Assembly: GCF_004006635.1 (NCBI RefSeq)
Contig: NZ_CP034842.1
Span: 186,001 to 250,000 of the forward strand
Origin: Fusobacterium necrophorum subsp. necrophorum
GTDB taxonomy: Bacteria; Fusobacteriota; Fusobacteriia; Fusobacteriales; Fusobacteriaceae
Direction: 5' to 3'
Length of the DNA: 64,000 nucleotides
Shown: piece after piece, positions 8,899-19,455 of the stretch
Layout: every line of letters starts with the position of its first letter
Position numbering within the stretch: position 1 is the stretch's first letter
Notes under the pieces: model-generated
The model's database searches: none
What the model was told of the DNA's origin: nothing
Seen by the model: only the letters and a program-made list of their open reading frames with translations
Program-made: the position numbers and the translations under genes

Positions 8899-9563
8899 AC
8901 TTCCCTCACTTTCTCCCAAATTTCTTTTTGAATCTCTTCCATACTTTTAATTCTCTCTCCATCAACACAGGAAATTCTTATCCAATGATACCTCGCTGCC
9001 ATATCACAGGCATTTTGATAGGATTTTTCCAAATACTCCTGATTATTCTCATGAATATCTTTTACACTCTCTCCTGTCATCTTATTCTTTCTCTCTCTCA
9101 TCAGTTCTTGTGCCTGTTTGGTCGGCATATCTAAAAAAATAACGAAATCCGGCCTTGGAATTTGAAATTGTTCATACTCCAAGGTTTCCAACCAAGATAG
9201 ATAGTGTTCTTTTTCTTCTCCCTGTAACTTGGAAGCCTGATGAATCATATTGGAAGGAACATAACGATCCGCAATGAACAATATATCTTCCTGTTGGTAG
9301 TCATATCCCCAATCTTTCTGATAAGAAGCATAACGGTCAATCGCATACATGGCAGAAACCGGATAAGGATTCACTTTTTCTGCGTCCAAACCAAATTCTC
9401 CTGCCAAGTACATTTTCACCGGTTCACAAGCCGGACTGCTATAATTTGGAAAAGATAATTTTCTTGCTTTTCTTCCCTGTGATAAAAACTGTTCCAATAG
9501 CAATTTACTTTGCGTTTCTTTTCCGCTGGAATCCGTTCCCTCAATTACGATGATTTTCCCCAT
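8895..9563 (-). CDS. tmk: Thymidylate kinase
   Basis: This 222-residue enzyme phosphorylates dTMP to dTDP. The P-loop is EGTDSSGKETQ near the N-terminus; the DR(Y) motif is in FIADRYVPSN. The lid-like RERKNKMTGES region and a C-terminal helix complete the fold. GTDSSGK rather than the commoner GxDGxGKTT places it in the divergent TMPK subgroup. The ATG at 9563 is preferred because it is followed directly by the conserved KIIVIEG strand; a GTG at 9575 is the alternative. It overlaps the dxr end by 19 bases and rseP by 4, so translation is coupled. Confidence 0.93.
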   Translation of the reverse strand: MGKIIVIEGTDSSGKETQSKLLLEQFLSQGRKARKLSFPNYSSPACEPVKMYLAGEFGLDAEKVNPYPVSAMYAIDRYASYQKDWGYDYQQEDILFIADRYVPSNMIHQASKLQGEEKEHYLSWLETLEYEQFQIPRPDFVIFLDMPTKQAQELMRERKNKMTGESVKDIHENNQEYLEKSYQNACDMAARYHWIRISCVDGERIKSMEEIQKEIWEKVREV

Positions 9564-10699
9564 GTTTTTCCCCACTCCCTCACCTCATGGTCTTTTTCTA
9601 AAATCTGTTCCAAGGATTGTATATCTTCCTTTGGAAATTTTTCCATCGCCGCTTGTATCATTTCATAAATCTCTAAAAATCGTATTTTTTCTTTTAAAAA
9701 ATAATCCACCGCAATTTCATTTGCCGCATTAAAAACAATCGGCATACTTCCTCCAAAGCTTCCCGCCTTTCTCGCCAAAGCAATCCCTTGAAATACTTCT
9801 GTATTAATCGGCTCAAAGGTCATTTCCAGATATTTTGTAAAATCTAAAGCTTCCAATACAGGATTTTCCAAACGCTTCGGATAGCTGAAAGCATATTGAA
9901 TGGGCAACTTCATATCGGTAACTCCCATCTGTGCCATGATAGAATGATCTTGATATTCTACCATAGAGTGTACAATACTCTGAGGATGCAAAATGGTGTC
10001 AATGCTATCATAATGGAATCCAAATAACTCATGAGCCTCAATAATTTCCAAGCCTTTGTTTACTAAAGTGGCAGAATCTACAGTAATCTTTTTTCCCATA
10101 GACCAATTTGGATGTTTCAAGGCATCTTCTACTCTAACATGTTCCAACTCCGCTTTGGTTCTTCCCCGAAAAGCTCCTCCACTGGCAGTAATGATCAAAC
10201 GTTTCACTTCTTTTTTTTCATTTCCCTGTAAGGCTTGAAAAATAGCAGAATGTTCACTATCCACCGGAATAATTTCTGCCTTCGAATATTGTTGCAACAA
10301 ACGGTTAATGTAGGAACCTGCGGATACCATAGTCTCTTTATTGGCTAGAGCAATTCTTTTTTCTTTTTCAATTCCTTTTATAGTAGCTCGAATTCCTACA
10401 GCCCCGCTAACTGCCGTCAATAAAATATCATACTCCTCCACGGAAGCCAGTTCTTCCAATCCCTCTTCTCCACAAAAAAATTGAATCTTTGGAAATATGG
10501 TTTTCAATTCTTGATACGCTTCCCAATATCCTACCGTCACATATTTCGGATGAAATTCCTGTATTTGCTGCTTCAATAAGTCGATATTTCGATTTCCGGA
10601 TAATCCCACAATTTGAAAGCAATGGGGATTTCCACGAACGACTTCCAAACTACTTCTTCCAATACTTCCTGTAGAACCTAATACAATAATCCGCTTCAT
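9545..10699 (-). CDS. dxr: 1-deoxy-D-xylulose 5-phosphate reductoisomerase
   Basis: This 384-residue enzyme converts DXP to methylerythritol phosphate with NADPH, the committed step of the non-mevalonate isoprenoid pathway. The NADPH-binding GSTGSIG is at residues 8-14. The metal and substrate motifs PVDSEHSAIFQ, GGAFRG and HPNWSMG are all present, as is the C-terminal helical domain. Length is normal. Its ATG overlaps the cdsA stop by 4 bases (ATGA). It shares the operon with uppS, which consumes the pathway's isoprenoid products. Confidence 0.97.
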   Translation of the reverse strand: MKRIIVLGSTGSIGRSSLEVVRGNPHCFQIVGLSGNRNIDLLKQQIQEFHPKYVTVGYWEAYQELKTIFPKIQFFCGEEGLEELASVEEYDILLTAVSGAVGIRATIKGIEKEKRIALANKETMVSAGSYINRLLQQYSKAEIIPVDSEHSAIFQALQGNEKKEVKRLIITASGGAFRGRTKAELEHVRVEDALKHPNWSMGKKITVDSATLVNKGLEIIEAHELFGFHYDSIDTILHPQSIVHSMVEYQDHSIMAQMGVTDMKLPIQYAFSYPKRLENPVLEALDFTKYLEMTFEPINTEVFQGIALARKAGSFGGSMPIVFNAANEIAVDYFLKEKIRFLEIYEMIQAAMEKFPKEDIQSLEQILEKDHEVREWGKTWGKSS

Positions 10700-11520
10700 A
10701 ATACTGCTCCCATAACATAATACATAATTGGTAACACAAAAATCATACTGTCAAATCGGTCTAGAATCCCTCCATGTCCTGCCAAAATTTTCCCGGAATC
10801 TTTGATTCCACATTCTCTTTTGAACAGAGATTCTACTAAATCTCCTATTTGAGCTGCCAAACTCACTCCCATTCCTAAAATCAAAGAAAAAATCAACAAT
10901 TCTTCTTCCGTTTGGGCAAGAAACAAGGAAAAATATTTCAACAATAAGTAGGCTGCAATCACGGTACAAAGAATTCCTCCCAACGAACCTTCCACGGATT
11001 TTTTGGGACTGATTTCCGTAAAACCTCGTTTGAAAATTTTCCTCCCAATCGAAATTCCAATAAAATAAGCAAAGCTGTCACAACTCCATACCATAATTTG
11101 TAACAACAATATCAGTTGCCCTCCATTTTCCCAAAAACTCCATTTCAAAATATGGGAAAAGAAATAGGAAACATAGACCATTCCCAATACAGTATTCCCA
11201 ATTTCTGTCGAAGCATGTTCAATCCGGTTGGTAAAAACCCTCTCGACAAACATAAGTACCAAAGCAAAGACTAAAATAGCAATTTCTCCTTCTACTCTTT
11301 GCCCTTGTGTCCAAAAAATATAGTTCGGTAGGGCAAGACTTCCTAGCATTCCAATATATTTATGGACTCGTCTTCCACTGTATTCTATCATTCGATAAAA
11401 TTCCCAAGTTCCTATTCCCACAACAAAATTAGTAAAAATCAATAGAGGAAGTCCCCCAAATAAAATCACAAAAATTAGAATAGGAATTCCTATGAGTGCA
11501 ACGATAATTCTACTTTTCAT
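10696..11520 (-). CDS. cdsA: Phosphatidate cytidylyltransferase
   Basis: This 274-residue inner-membrane enzyme makes CDP-diacylglycerol for phospholipid synthesis. Many hydrophobic helices are visible, and the family signature near the C-terminus is intact (LVESLFKRECGIKDSGKI, then GHGGILDRFDS). The start at 11520 (MKSRIIVAL) is chosen because GGAGGAG lies directly upstream; it overlaps the uppS end by 11 bases. The order uppS-cdsA-dxr is widespread in bacteria. Confidence 0.95.
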   Translation of the reverse strand: MKSRIIVALIGIPILIFVILFGGLPLLIFTNFVVGIGTWEFYRMIEYSGRRVHKYIGMLGSLALPNYIFWTQGQRVEGEIAILVFALVLMFVERVFTNRIEHASTEIGNTVLGMVYVSYFFSHILKWSFWENGGQLILLLQIMVWSCDSFAYFIGISIGRKIFKRGFTEISPKKSVEGSLGGILCTVIAAYLLLKYFSLFLAQTEEELLIFSLILGMGVSLAAQIGDLVESLFKRECGIKDSGKILAGHGGILDRFDSMIFVLPIMYYVMGAVL

Positions 11521-12202
11521 AAACTCCTCCAAAACGGCGTTCTCTTTTTTGAAAATTTTCTAGTGCTAGGTTCAAATCTCTTTCCTCAAAATCCGGCCAC
11601 AAGGTATCTGTAACATAAATTTCAGCATAGGCCAATTGCCAAAGTAAAAAATTGGAAATTCGAAACTCTCCGCTCGTTCGAATGATAAGTTCTGGATCTG
11701 GTAACCTTTGGTATAAACGAGAAGAAATATCCTCTTCGGAAATGCTTTCCTTTTTTTCTTGTAACAAACGATTCACCGCATCCACAATTTCTGCTCTTCC
11801 TCCGTAGTTAAATGCAATATGAAAGGTAATTCCTGTATTTTGAGAAGTTTTTTCTTCCAAAGCTTCGATTTCTTTCAAAAGAGCCTCAGATACTTTATCC
11901 TTTCTTCCGGACACTAAAAAGCGAACATTATTTTTCATCAAATTTTTTTCTTCCTTTTTCATGTACTTCGAAAACAACTTCATGAGAGCCGATACTTCCT
12001 CTTCGGAACGATTCCAATTCTCCGTCGAAAAAGCGTATACTGTGAGATATTGAATTCCAATCTCTCCTGCGTACTTCAATATTTTTTGTAGCGTTCTGGC
12101 TCCTTCTCGATGCCCCAAGGTTCTTGGTAGTCCTCTTTTTTTTGCCCATCGTCCATTACCATCCATAATAATGGCAATATGTTTCGGAACTTCTATTGAC
12201 AT
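11510..12202 (-). CDS. uppS: Isoprenyl transferase (undecaprenyl diphosphate synthase)
   Basis: This 230-residue cis-prenyltransferase makes the C55 lipid carrier for peptidoglycan and LPS. IIMDGNGRWAKKRG at residues 11-24 includes the catalytic Asp and the diphosphate-binding GNGRW. The downstream motifs YAFSTENWNR, FNYGGRAEI and the C-terminal DPELIIRTSGE-RISNFLLWQ are intact. I place the start at 12202 because AAGGAAG precedes it and the extra upstream residues are not family-like. It is the first gene of uppS-cdsA-dxr-tmk-rseP. No convincing -35 was found in the AT-rich upstream stretch. Confidence 0.96.
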   Translation of the reverse strand: MSIEVPKHIAIIMDGNGRWAKKRGLPRTLGHREGARTLQKILKYAGEIGIQYLTVYAFSTENWNRSEEEVSALMKLFSKYMKKEEKNLMKNNVRFLVSGRKDKVSEALLKEIEALEEKTSQNTGITFHIAFNYGGRAEIVDAVNRLLQEKKESISEEDISSRLYQRLPDPELIIRTSGEFRISNFLLWQLAYAEIYVTDTLWPDFEERDLNLALENFQKRERRFGGVYEK

Positions 12203-12410
12203 ATATGACACTTCCTTAAAAATTATTTTATCATTACATTTTAACATAATTTTCTATGTTTTTCTATACAGATTTATCTGCCCTCTCTTTTCAAAGTCGC
12301 TGCTCTCCTTTTTGTCATGAAAAAACACTGAAAAATAAAAGAAAAAGAATTTCCAGAAGCTATCCTCTATCCAAACAGTCTTTGACCTATGTAAAATAAA
12401 TAGTAAAGCA

Positions 12411-12448
12411 AAAAAAAGATTGAGATTCTTTCTGAACTCAATCTTTTT
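12411..12448 (-). terminator. Rho-independent terminator of the rpsB-tsf-pyrH-frr operon
   Basis: A 12-bp perfect stem (AAAAAGATTGAG / CTCAATCTTTTT) with a 12-base loop lies 14 bases past the frr stop. On the minus strand it is followed by a run of seven T. The rest of the interval up to uppS (12203-12410) holds no gene that I can see. Confidence 0.88.
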
Positions 12449-12462
12449 GCTTTTGTATAAAC

Positions 12463-13032
12463 TTATACCGTTGTAATTTCTTTTTCTTTTTTTGCCAGTA
12501 ATTCGTCCAACTCTTTAATTGTTTTATCCGTTAAAGCTTGTACCTCTGCTTCAAATCTCTTCAATTCATCCTCTGACATACCACTTTCTTTATCTTTTTC
12601 AATCTTTTTTAAAGCGGTGTTCATATCTTTTCGAATATTTCGAACGGCAATTTTTCCATTTTCGGCTTCTTTTTTTGCCAATTTTACATATTCTTTTCTT
12701 CTTTCCGCTGTTAATTCAGGCATAACCAATCGAACTACTCTTCCGTCATTATTCGGATTCATTCCTAAATTAGCCGCTAAAATTGCCTTTTCAATTTTAG
12801 AAATCATCGTTTTATCCCAAGGATCAATGACTAATAATCTGGCTTCCGGTGCAGATACTGTTGCAACTTGGTTTAAAGGCATCTCCGATCCGTATTGTTC
12901 TACTTTAATAGTATCCAACATAGCGACACTTGCTCTTCCGGCACGAATGGACGTGAATTTTTCTTTTGTCGCTTCCACAGTTTTTTTCATTTTACTTTCA
13001 CATTCTTGAATAACTTCTTTTCCTGTTGTCAT
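12463..13032 (-). CDS. frr: Ribosome recycling factor
   Basis: This 189-residue protein, with EF-G, splits the post-termination ribosome. It has the standard three-helix-bundle sequence with RAGRAS near residue 30, the PWDKTMISKIEKAI and LGMNPNNDG segments, and PELTAERRKEYVKLAKKE. It lies 17 bases after pyrH, completing the conserved rpsB-tsf-pyrH-frr order, and a strong terminator follows it. Confidence 0.97.
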   Translation of the reverse strand: MTTGKEVIQECESKMKKTVEATKEKFTSIRAGRASVAMLDTIKVEQYGSEMPLNQVATVSAPEARLLVIDPWDKTMISKIEKAILAANLGMNPNNDGRVVRLVMPELTAERRKEYVKLAKKEAENGKIAVRNIRKDMNTALKKIEKDKESGMSEDELKRFEAEVQALTDKTIKELDELLAKKEKEITTV

Positions 13033-13049
13033 ATACTTCCTCCTTCTTC

Positions 13050-14736
<1,687 letters not shown>

Positions 14737-14765
14737 GTTTCTTACCTCCTATTGATAGTTGATTA

Positions 14766-15509
14766 TTATTCCGCAGATCCTTCTTCTACTTGAATTTCTT
14801 CTGAAGCAGGTTCTACCGTTTCTTTTCCTTGATTTCCTTCTACAATTGCGTTTGCCATAACAGAAGTGATCAATTTTACAGATCTGATAGCATCATCATT
14901 TGCAGGAATAGGGAAAGTTACTTTATCCGGATCTACGTTTGTATCAATCATAGCGAATACTGGAATTCCTAAATGGTCTGCTTCTGTTACAGCCAATTCT
15001 TCCATTTTTACGTCTACTACAAAGATAGCTTGAGGTACTTCTTTCATTTCTTTAATTCCATTCAAGTTTTTAGCCAATTTTGCTAATTCTTTTCGGAAAC
15101 TAGCTGCTTCTTTTTTCGTATAAGCAGTATCTAAAATTCCTTCCTCTTCCATTTTTTCCAATTCTTTTAATCTTTCAATTCTTCCTTTAATAGTGGAGAA
15201 ATTTGTTAACATTCCTCCCAACCAACGACTATTGACATAGTACATTCCTGCTCTTTCTGCCTGTTCTTTGATTGCTTCCTGTGCTTGCTTTTTCGTTCCG
15301 ACAAATAGAACTTTTCCTCCATCTTCGACGATTTTTCTCATTTCATCGTAAGCAGTTTCGATTTTCTTTAAAGATTTGTGTAAGTCAATCACATGGATTC
15401 CATTTCTTTCTGTAAAAATATACTTTGCCATTTTTGGATTCCATCTTTTCGCTTGGTGTCCGAAGTGAACTCCGGCTTCTAATAGTTGTTTCATAGTAAT
15501 TACTGCCAT
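14766..15509 (-). CDS. rpsB: 30S ribosomal protein S2
   Basis: This 247-residue ribosomal protein has [14 protein letters not shown] at the N-terminus, [18 protein letters not shown], and the C-terminal [15 protein letters not shown]. The last about 25 residues are Glu-rich. It begins the rpsB-tsf-pyrH-frr operon and has a structured leader and promoter upstream. Confidence 0.97.
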   Translation of the reverse strand: MAVITMKQLLEAGVHFGHQAKRWNPKMAKYIFTERNGIHVIDLHKSLKKIETAYDEMRKIVEDGGKVLFVGTKKQAQEAIKEQAERAGMYYVNSRWLGGMLTNFSTIKGRIERLKELEKMEEEGILDTAYTKKEAASFRKELAKLAKNLNGIKEMKEVPQAIFVVDVKMEELAVTEADHLGIPVFAMIDTNVDPDKVTFPIPANDDAIRSVKLITSVMANAIVEGNQGKETVEPASEEIQVEEGSAE

Positions 15510-15546
15510 TTTTTCCTCCTAAAATATTTTTTGGTTTTTCTTCCAT

Positions 15547-15599
15547 TCATCTCAAAACTAAGCGACCTCATCAGCACCCTGCCTAGAAATAATGAATGT
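15547..15599 (-). promoter_or_regulatory. Structured 5' leader of rpsB (candidate S2 autoregulatory element)
   Basis: In the RNA (minus strand) two nested stems can form. The outer stem is CATTCAT / ATGAATG (7 bp) and the inner stem is CTAGGC / GCTTAG (6 bp, one G-U), enclosing the loop AGGGTGCTGATGAGGTC. It lies between the promoter and the rpsB Shine-Dalgarno. Ribosomal protein S2 represses its own leader in other bacteria, so this is a reasonable candidate. I could not compare it with known leader families. Confidence 0.5.
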
Positions 15600-15618
15600 G
15601 TGTATTAAACAACATCAT

Positions 15619-15647
15619 ATCCTATCATTTTTTTCATTCTGTGTCAA
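15619..15647 (-). promoter_or_regulatory. Promoter of the rpsB operon
   Basis: On the minus strand TTGACA (15642-15647) is a perfect -35, with 17 bases to TAGGAT (15619-15624). The -35 lies inside the last codons of the upstream fusion gene. Confidence 0.6.
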
Positions 15648-18600
15648 GCATTTCTCTCAATTTCACATAATCGGTCTTCCCTGTTCCCAAGATAGGAATT
15701 TCTTGTTTTGTCAGAATTTTCTTTGGAATCCATAATTCACTGTACTGTTCCTCTTTCAAATATTCCAAAATGTCTTTGCTGTCCATCTGTTCTGCTTCTG
15801 TAAAAAGAACCAATTGTTCTCCTTTTTTCGGATCTTGCACCGAAAGAACCGCCAATTTTATGTCCGGATATTTTTTCTGTAACACTTCTTCCACAGCAGC
15901 CAGTGACACCATTTCTCCGCCAATTTTTGCGAAACGTTTCGCTCTTCCTAGAATATGTACAAATCCGTCCTCATCTATGGATACGATATCTCCTGTATCA
16001 TACCAACCGTCCGGAAGGCTTTCCAACTCTCCGTTTTTCAAATATCCTTTCATGATATTTCTTCCTTTGACGAAAAGTCTTCCTCCCTCAGCAACTCCTT
16101 CCACTTCTTCTAAACGATACTGAATTCCCGGTACCAATTTCCCGACACTGTTCTTCTTTTGATACATTGGTGTATTTACGGCTAAGACAGGACTGGTTTC
16201 GGTAATTCCATATCCTTCCAAAATTCGCACTCCAAATTTTTCCATCCATATTTGAGAGGTACTATCCTTTAATTTTTCCGCTCCCACAATGGCATATTTA
16301 ATATTATAGAAATCGTATGGATTCGCCTGTTTTGCATAACCTTGAAAGAAGGTATCCGTTCCGCAAAGAATGCTTGCATTGCTATCATACACCAATTCCG
16401 GCACAATTTTATAGTGCACCGGAGAAGGGTAGAAAAATACTTTAATTCCTGATAAAATCGGTAAAATGGTCCCCACTTCCAATCCAAAAGAATGAAACAT
16501 CGGCAACATATTGAAAAAAACATCACTTTCATTGAAAGCAAAGACAGAGGAAATTTGGTAACGATTCGCCTGTAAATTTTCATGATTTAAAGCTACCGCT
16601 TTCGGTGTTCCTTCCGACCCGGAAGTAAATAAAATGGTCGCAATATCGGAAGAATCCACTTTCGGAGTATATCTTCGATAATATCGATACACTCCTATCC
16701 ATTTTTGTCGATAGCTCAAGGCTTCCTGCACCTGTTCCAAATAGAAAACTCGAACTCCCGCTTCTTCTATTTTTTGAATGACAGCTTGCAATTCCATAAG
16801 AGTTACCATTTTTTCCGCAGTAATTAGAGTTTGAATTCCGGAAGTGTGCAAACAGGAAAGAATTTGAGCTTCTCCCTGTGTAAAATTTACCATAGCAGGC
16901 ACTTTTCCCACGGATTGCAAAGCAAAATATGCTACGACATTCGCCAAAGAATTTGGCAATAGTAAGGCGACATTTTTTTCCGAAATCTTTTCTTCGAAAT
17001 ATCTTCCCAATATATAGCTCTTTAAAATCAATTGATAATAGCTGATACTTCGACGTGCAATGTCTTCCGCAATCATATGCCCCTTTCCATGTCTTTTTCT
17101 TGCTGTCAACAAAGCACGAAACAGAGGAGTTGCAATCGGAGAAGATTGATACATCATATTTGTCATAATCGTATATAACTGATCCCCGATTTGCTTTCTT
17201 CTCAAAGAAGGGCTGACTCCTTCCTCCACTTTGATTTTTGTGGGAGGAAGTACTGTAATTGTAATTTTTGGAAAATACGTCGTCTTAAATTTCGTTTTCA
17301 AATAAGAAAACTTAGAAAATTGGGCCCCGTCAATCCGAACTGGTAAAATATTCGCATTAGCAGCATTTGCAACGACTCCCGCCCCCTCATATACTTTCAT
17401 CAAAGAACCCGTCACAGTAATTCTTCCCTCCGGAAAAATAATACATTTTTGGTTTTTCTTCAATTCATCAATAATATTCTTTAACGCAACCGGATTCGTG
17501 GGATCCAAAGGATGCAAGCTTACCACCGATCTAAAAATCTTGACCCACCATTTTTTAGCAATGTGCGTATTGATTGCAAAAATCAATCTTTCCGGCATAA
17601 AAGCCGCCACTAGCAAACCATCCAATAAAGAGGTATGATTGGCAATCAATAAGACTCTTTTTCCTGCTTTTTCAAAATATTCCATGCCTTTGACATCCAC
17701 TTTAAAAAAAATTGCCAACAAACTTTGAGCAATGGAACGAGGCAAAGCGTCCGGCAACATCGTCAAAATGTAAAAAGCAACCAAAATGCTTACCAAAGAC
17801 AGAAAAAAGAAAATTTGAGGAATGGAAACTCCTAAATGAAATAGTAACATGACAAAGACGGATAGAAATACCATTCCGCAGGCATTCATAATATTATTTC
17901 CCGCAATAATTGTTGCTAAATATTTTTTGGAGGCTCTTGTTTGTAGAAAGGTATTCAAAGGAACCAAGTACATCCCTGAAAAAAATGCCAAAAGAAATAA
18001 AATAATTGCCATACGAATTCCCACAAAACTTGTAAAAAAAGGAACTGTATGCAGATTTTCAAAAGGGGGAATATAACGATTCGTTGCCCAATACAAAGCA
18101 AACATAGACACTGCCATTCCCAAAGAGCTCAAAGGTACATAGGTCGGATGCACCACTCCCTTTAAGATTTTCGTACAGAGATAAGCTCCCAAGGAAATTC
18201 CCAATGCAAAAATTAACATAAAAACGGAAACCGCATTCCTTGAAGTTCCCAATACCGATTCACAAAGAGGATAAATGAGCAACATCACAACGGCAGCCAA
18301 AGACCAAAACCATGAAATTCCTAAAATAGTCTGGTAGATAACTTTTAATTCCGATACTTTTCGATAAGTAATCCGGATGTCTTTCAAAATATTTTTATGC
18401 AGTTTTGCTTTCGGTCGAGGAGCAGGCGAAACGGGGATGAAAAAACTGCTGATAAATCCTATCACAGCACTACTGAACAAAAATCCTAAAACAAAGATAG
18501 GAGAATGCAGATAAGTTCCTAAAATCGTTCCGAACAAAACTGCCAGATAGGTCGAAGTATCGATGAAAGCGTTGGCGGAAATCAATTCCGCTTCTTTCAA

Positions 18601-18990
18601 ATGTTGAGGTAAAATAGAGTATTTCAGAGGTCCAAAAAAAGCGGACCTCATACTCATCACAAATAAAGTCAGTAAAATCATGGAATATTGTCCCGAGTAA
18701 AAAAAGAAAATACAGAAAAAGATTCCTATAATTTCGATTCCTTTAATAATCTTTACAAGACTGTTTCTTTGAAATTTATCAGCAAACTGTCCTGCGGTTG
18801 CCGAGACAAAAAACATGGGTAAAATCGTAATCACATTGACGCTGCTGATTAAAATTCCCTTTTCTGTCAAGCTTCTCTGCAAATGATACGTAATAAAAGT
18901 AATGATTGCCATCTTCAAAAAATTGTCGTTAAGAGCTCCCAAAAATTGTGTCAGAAACAATGGCAAAAATTTTCGTTGTGTCAATAACAT
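15634..18990 (-). CDS. MFS transporter / lysophospholipid acyltransferase / acyl-ACP synthetase fusion (LplT-Aas type)
   Basis: This 1118-residue three-part protein spans: an MFS transporter with about 12 membrane helices (1 to about 415), resembling LplT; a PlsC-type acyltransferase (about 435-600) with NHTSLLD (HX4D) and FPEGRITVTG; and an AMP-forming acyl-activating enzyme (about 640-1115) with the P-loop TSGSEGTPKAV and GYGITETSPV. In E. coli, LplT flips lysophospholipids inward and Aas re-acylates them; here transport and repair are joined in one chain, a known fusion type. It begins 8 bases after smpB and ends the amidase-to-smpB string. The role in lysophospholipid recycling is inferred from domains. 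Confidence 0.9.
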   Translation of the reverse strand: MLLTQRKFLPLFLTQFLGALNDNFLKMAIITFITYHLQRSLTEKGILISSVNVITILPMFFVSATAGQFADKFQRNSLVKIIKGIEIIGIFFCIFFFYSGQYSMILLTLFVMSMRSAFFGPLKYSILPQHLKEAELISANAFIDTSTYLAVLFGTILGTYLHSPIFVLGFLFSSAVIGFISSFFIPVSPAPRPKAKLHKNILKDIRITYRKVSELKVIYQTILGISWFWSLAAVVMLLIYPLCESVLGTSRNAVSVFMLIFALGISLGAYLCTKILKGVVHPTYVPLSSLGMAVSMFALYWATNRYIPPFENLHTVPFFTSFVGIRMAIILFLLAFFSGMYLVPLNTFLQTRASKKYLATIIAGNNIMNACGMVFLSVFVMLLFHLGVSIPQIFFFLSLVSILVAFYILTMLPDALPRSIAQSLLAIFFKVDVKGMEYFEKAGKRVLLIANHTSLLDGLLVAAFMPERLIFAINTHIAKKWWVKIFRSVVSLHPLDPTNPVALKNIIDELKKNQKCIIFPEGRITVTGSLMKVYEGAGVVANAANANILPVRIDGAQFSKFSYLKTKFKTTYFPKITITVLPPTKIKVEEGVSPSLRRKQIGDQLYTIMTNMMYQSSPIATPLFRALLTARKRHGKGHMIAEDIARRSISYYQLILKSYILGRYFEEKISEKNVALLLPNSLANVVAYFALQSVGKVPAMVNFTQGEAQILSCLHTSGIQTLITAEKMVTLMELQAVIQKIEEAGVRVFYLEQVQEALSYRQKWIGVYRYYRRYTPKVDSSDIATILFTSGSEGTPKAVALNHENLQANRYQISSVFAFNESDVFFNMLPMFHSFGLEVGTILPILSGIKVFFYPSPVHYKIVPELVYDSNASILCGTDTFFQGYAKQANPYDFYNIKYAIVGAEKLKDSTSQIWMEKFGVRILEGYGITETSPVLAVNTPMYQKKNSVGKLVPGIQYRLEEVEGVAEGGRLFVKGRNIMKGYLKNGELESLPDGWYDTGDIVSIDEDGFVHILGRAKRFAKIGGEMVSLAAVEEVLQKKYPDIKLAVLSVQDPKKGEQLVLFTEAEQMDSKDILEYLKEEQYSELWIPKKILTKQEIPILGTGKTDYVKLREMLDTE

Positions 18991-18998
18991 AGTACCTC

Positions 18999-19445
18999 CT
19001 AACGATTATTTTCTTTTAAACTTCTTCGAATATCTCTTTCCATATCCCGCTTTGCAATACTTTCCCTCTTGTCATATGTTTTCTTCCCTCTCGCCAAGGC
19101 AATTTCCACTTTCACATAGCCATGAGAAAGATGAACATCCAAAGGAACAATGGTATAGCCTTTTTGGCTTACCTTTTCATGCAAACGGCGAATTTCTTTT
19201 TTATGCAAAAGCAACCTTCGAACTCTTTTTTCTTCCGGATTATAGATACTTCCATAGGACCAAGGAACAATGGACATCCCCATGATAAATAACTCCCCGT
19301 TGATAATTCGCACAAAGGATTCTTTAATACTTACTTTTCCTGCCTTTGCCGATTTTACTTCGCTCCCCTGTAATTCAATTCCCGCTTCGAACTTCTCTTC
19401 CACGAAATAATCGAAATATGCTTTCTTATTTCCTGCTAATATCAT
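18999..19445 (-). CDS. smpB: SsrA-binding protein SmpB
   Basis: This 148-residue protein carries tmRNA to stalled ribosomes. It shows NKKAYFDYFVEEKFEAGIEL-type OB-fold sequence, the GSEVKSAK motif, and a basic C-terminal tail (KRDMERDIRRSLK). I chose the ATG at 19445 because AAAGGAG lies just upstream; the longer frame from 19496 adds residues that overlap rnr and look unrelated. Its position after rnr is the widespread order. tmRNA itself is not in this window. Confidence 0.96.
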   Translation of the reverse strand: MILAGNKKAYFDYFVEEKFEAGIELQGSEVKSAKAGKVSIKESFVRIINGELFIMGMSIVPWSYGSIYNPEEKRVRRLLLHKKEIRRLHEKVSQKGYTIVPLDVHLSHGYVKVEIALARGKKTYDKRESIAKRDMERDIRRSLKENNR

Positions 19446-19455
19446 AGTAACTCCT

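Noticed and set aside
15547..15599. CTGATGAG in the rpsB leader as a hammerhead ribozyme core
   Set aside because: The required GAA(A) partner segment and three-stem layout are absent; it is a chance match inside a simpler stem-loop.
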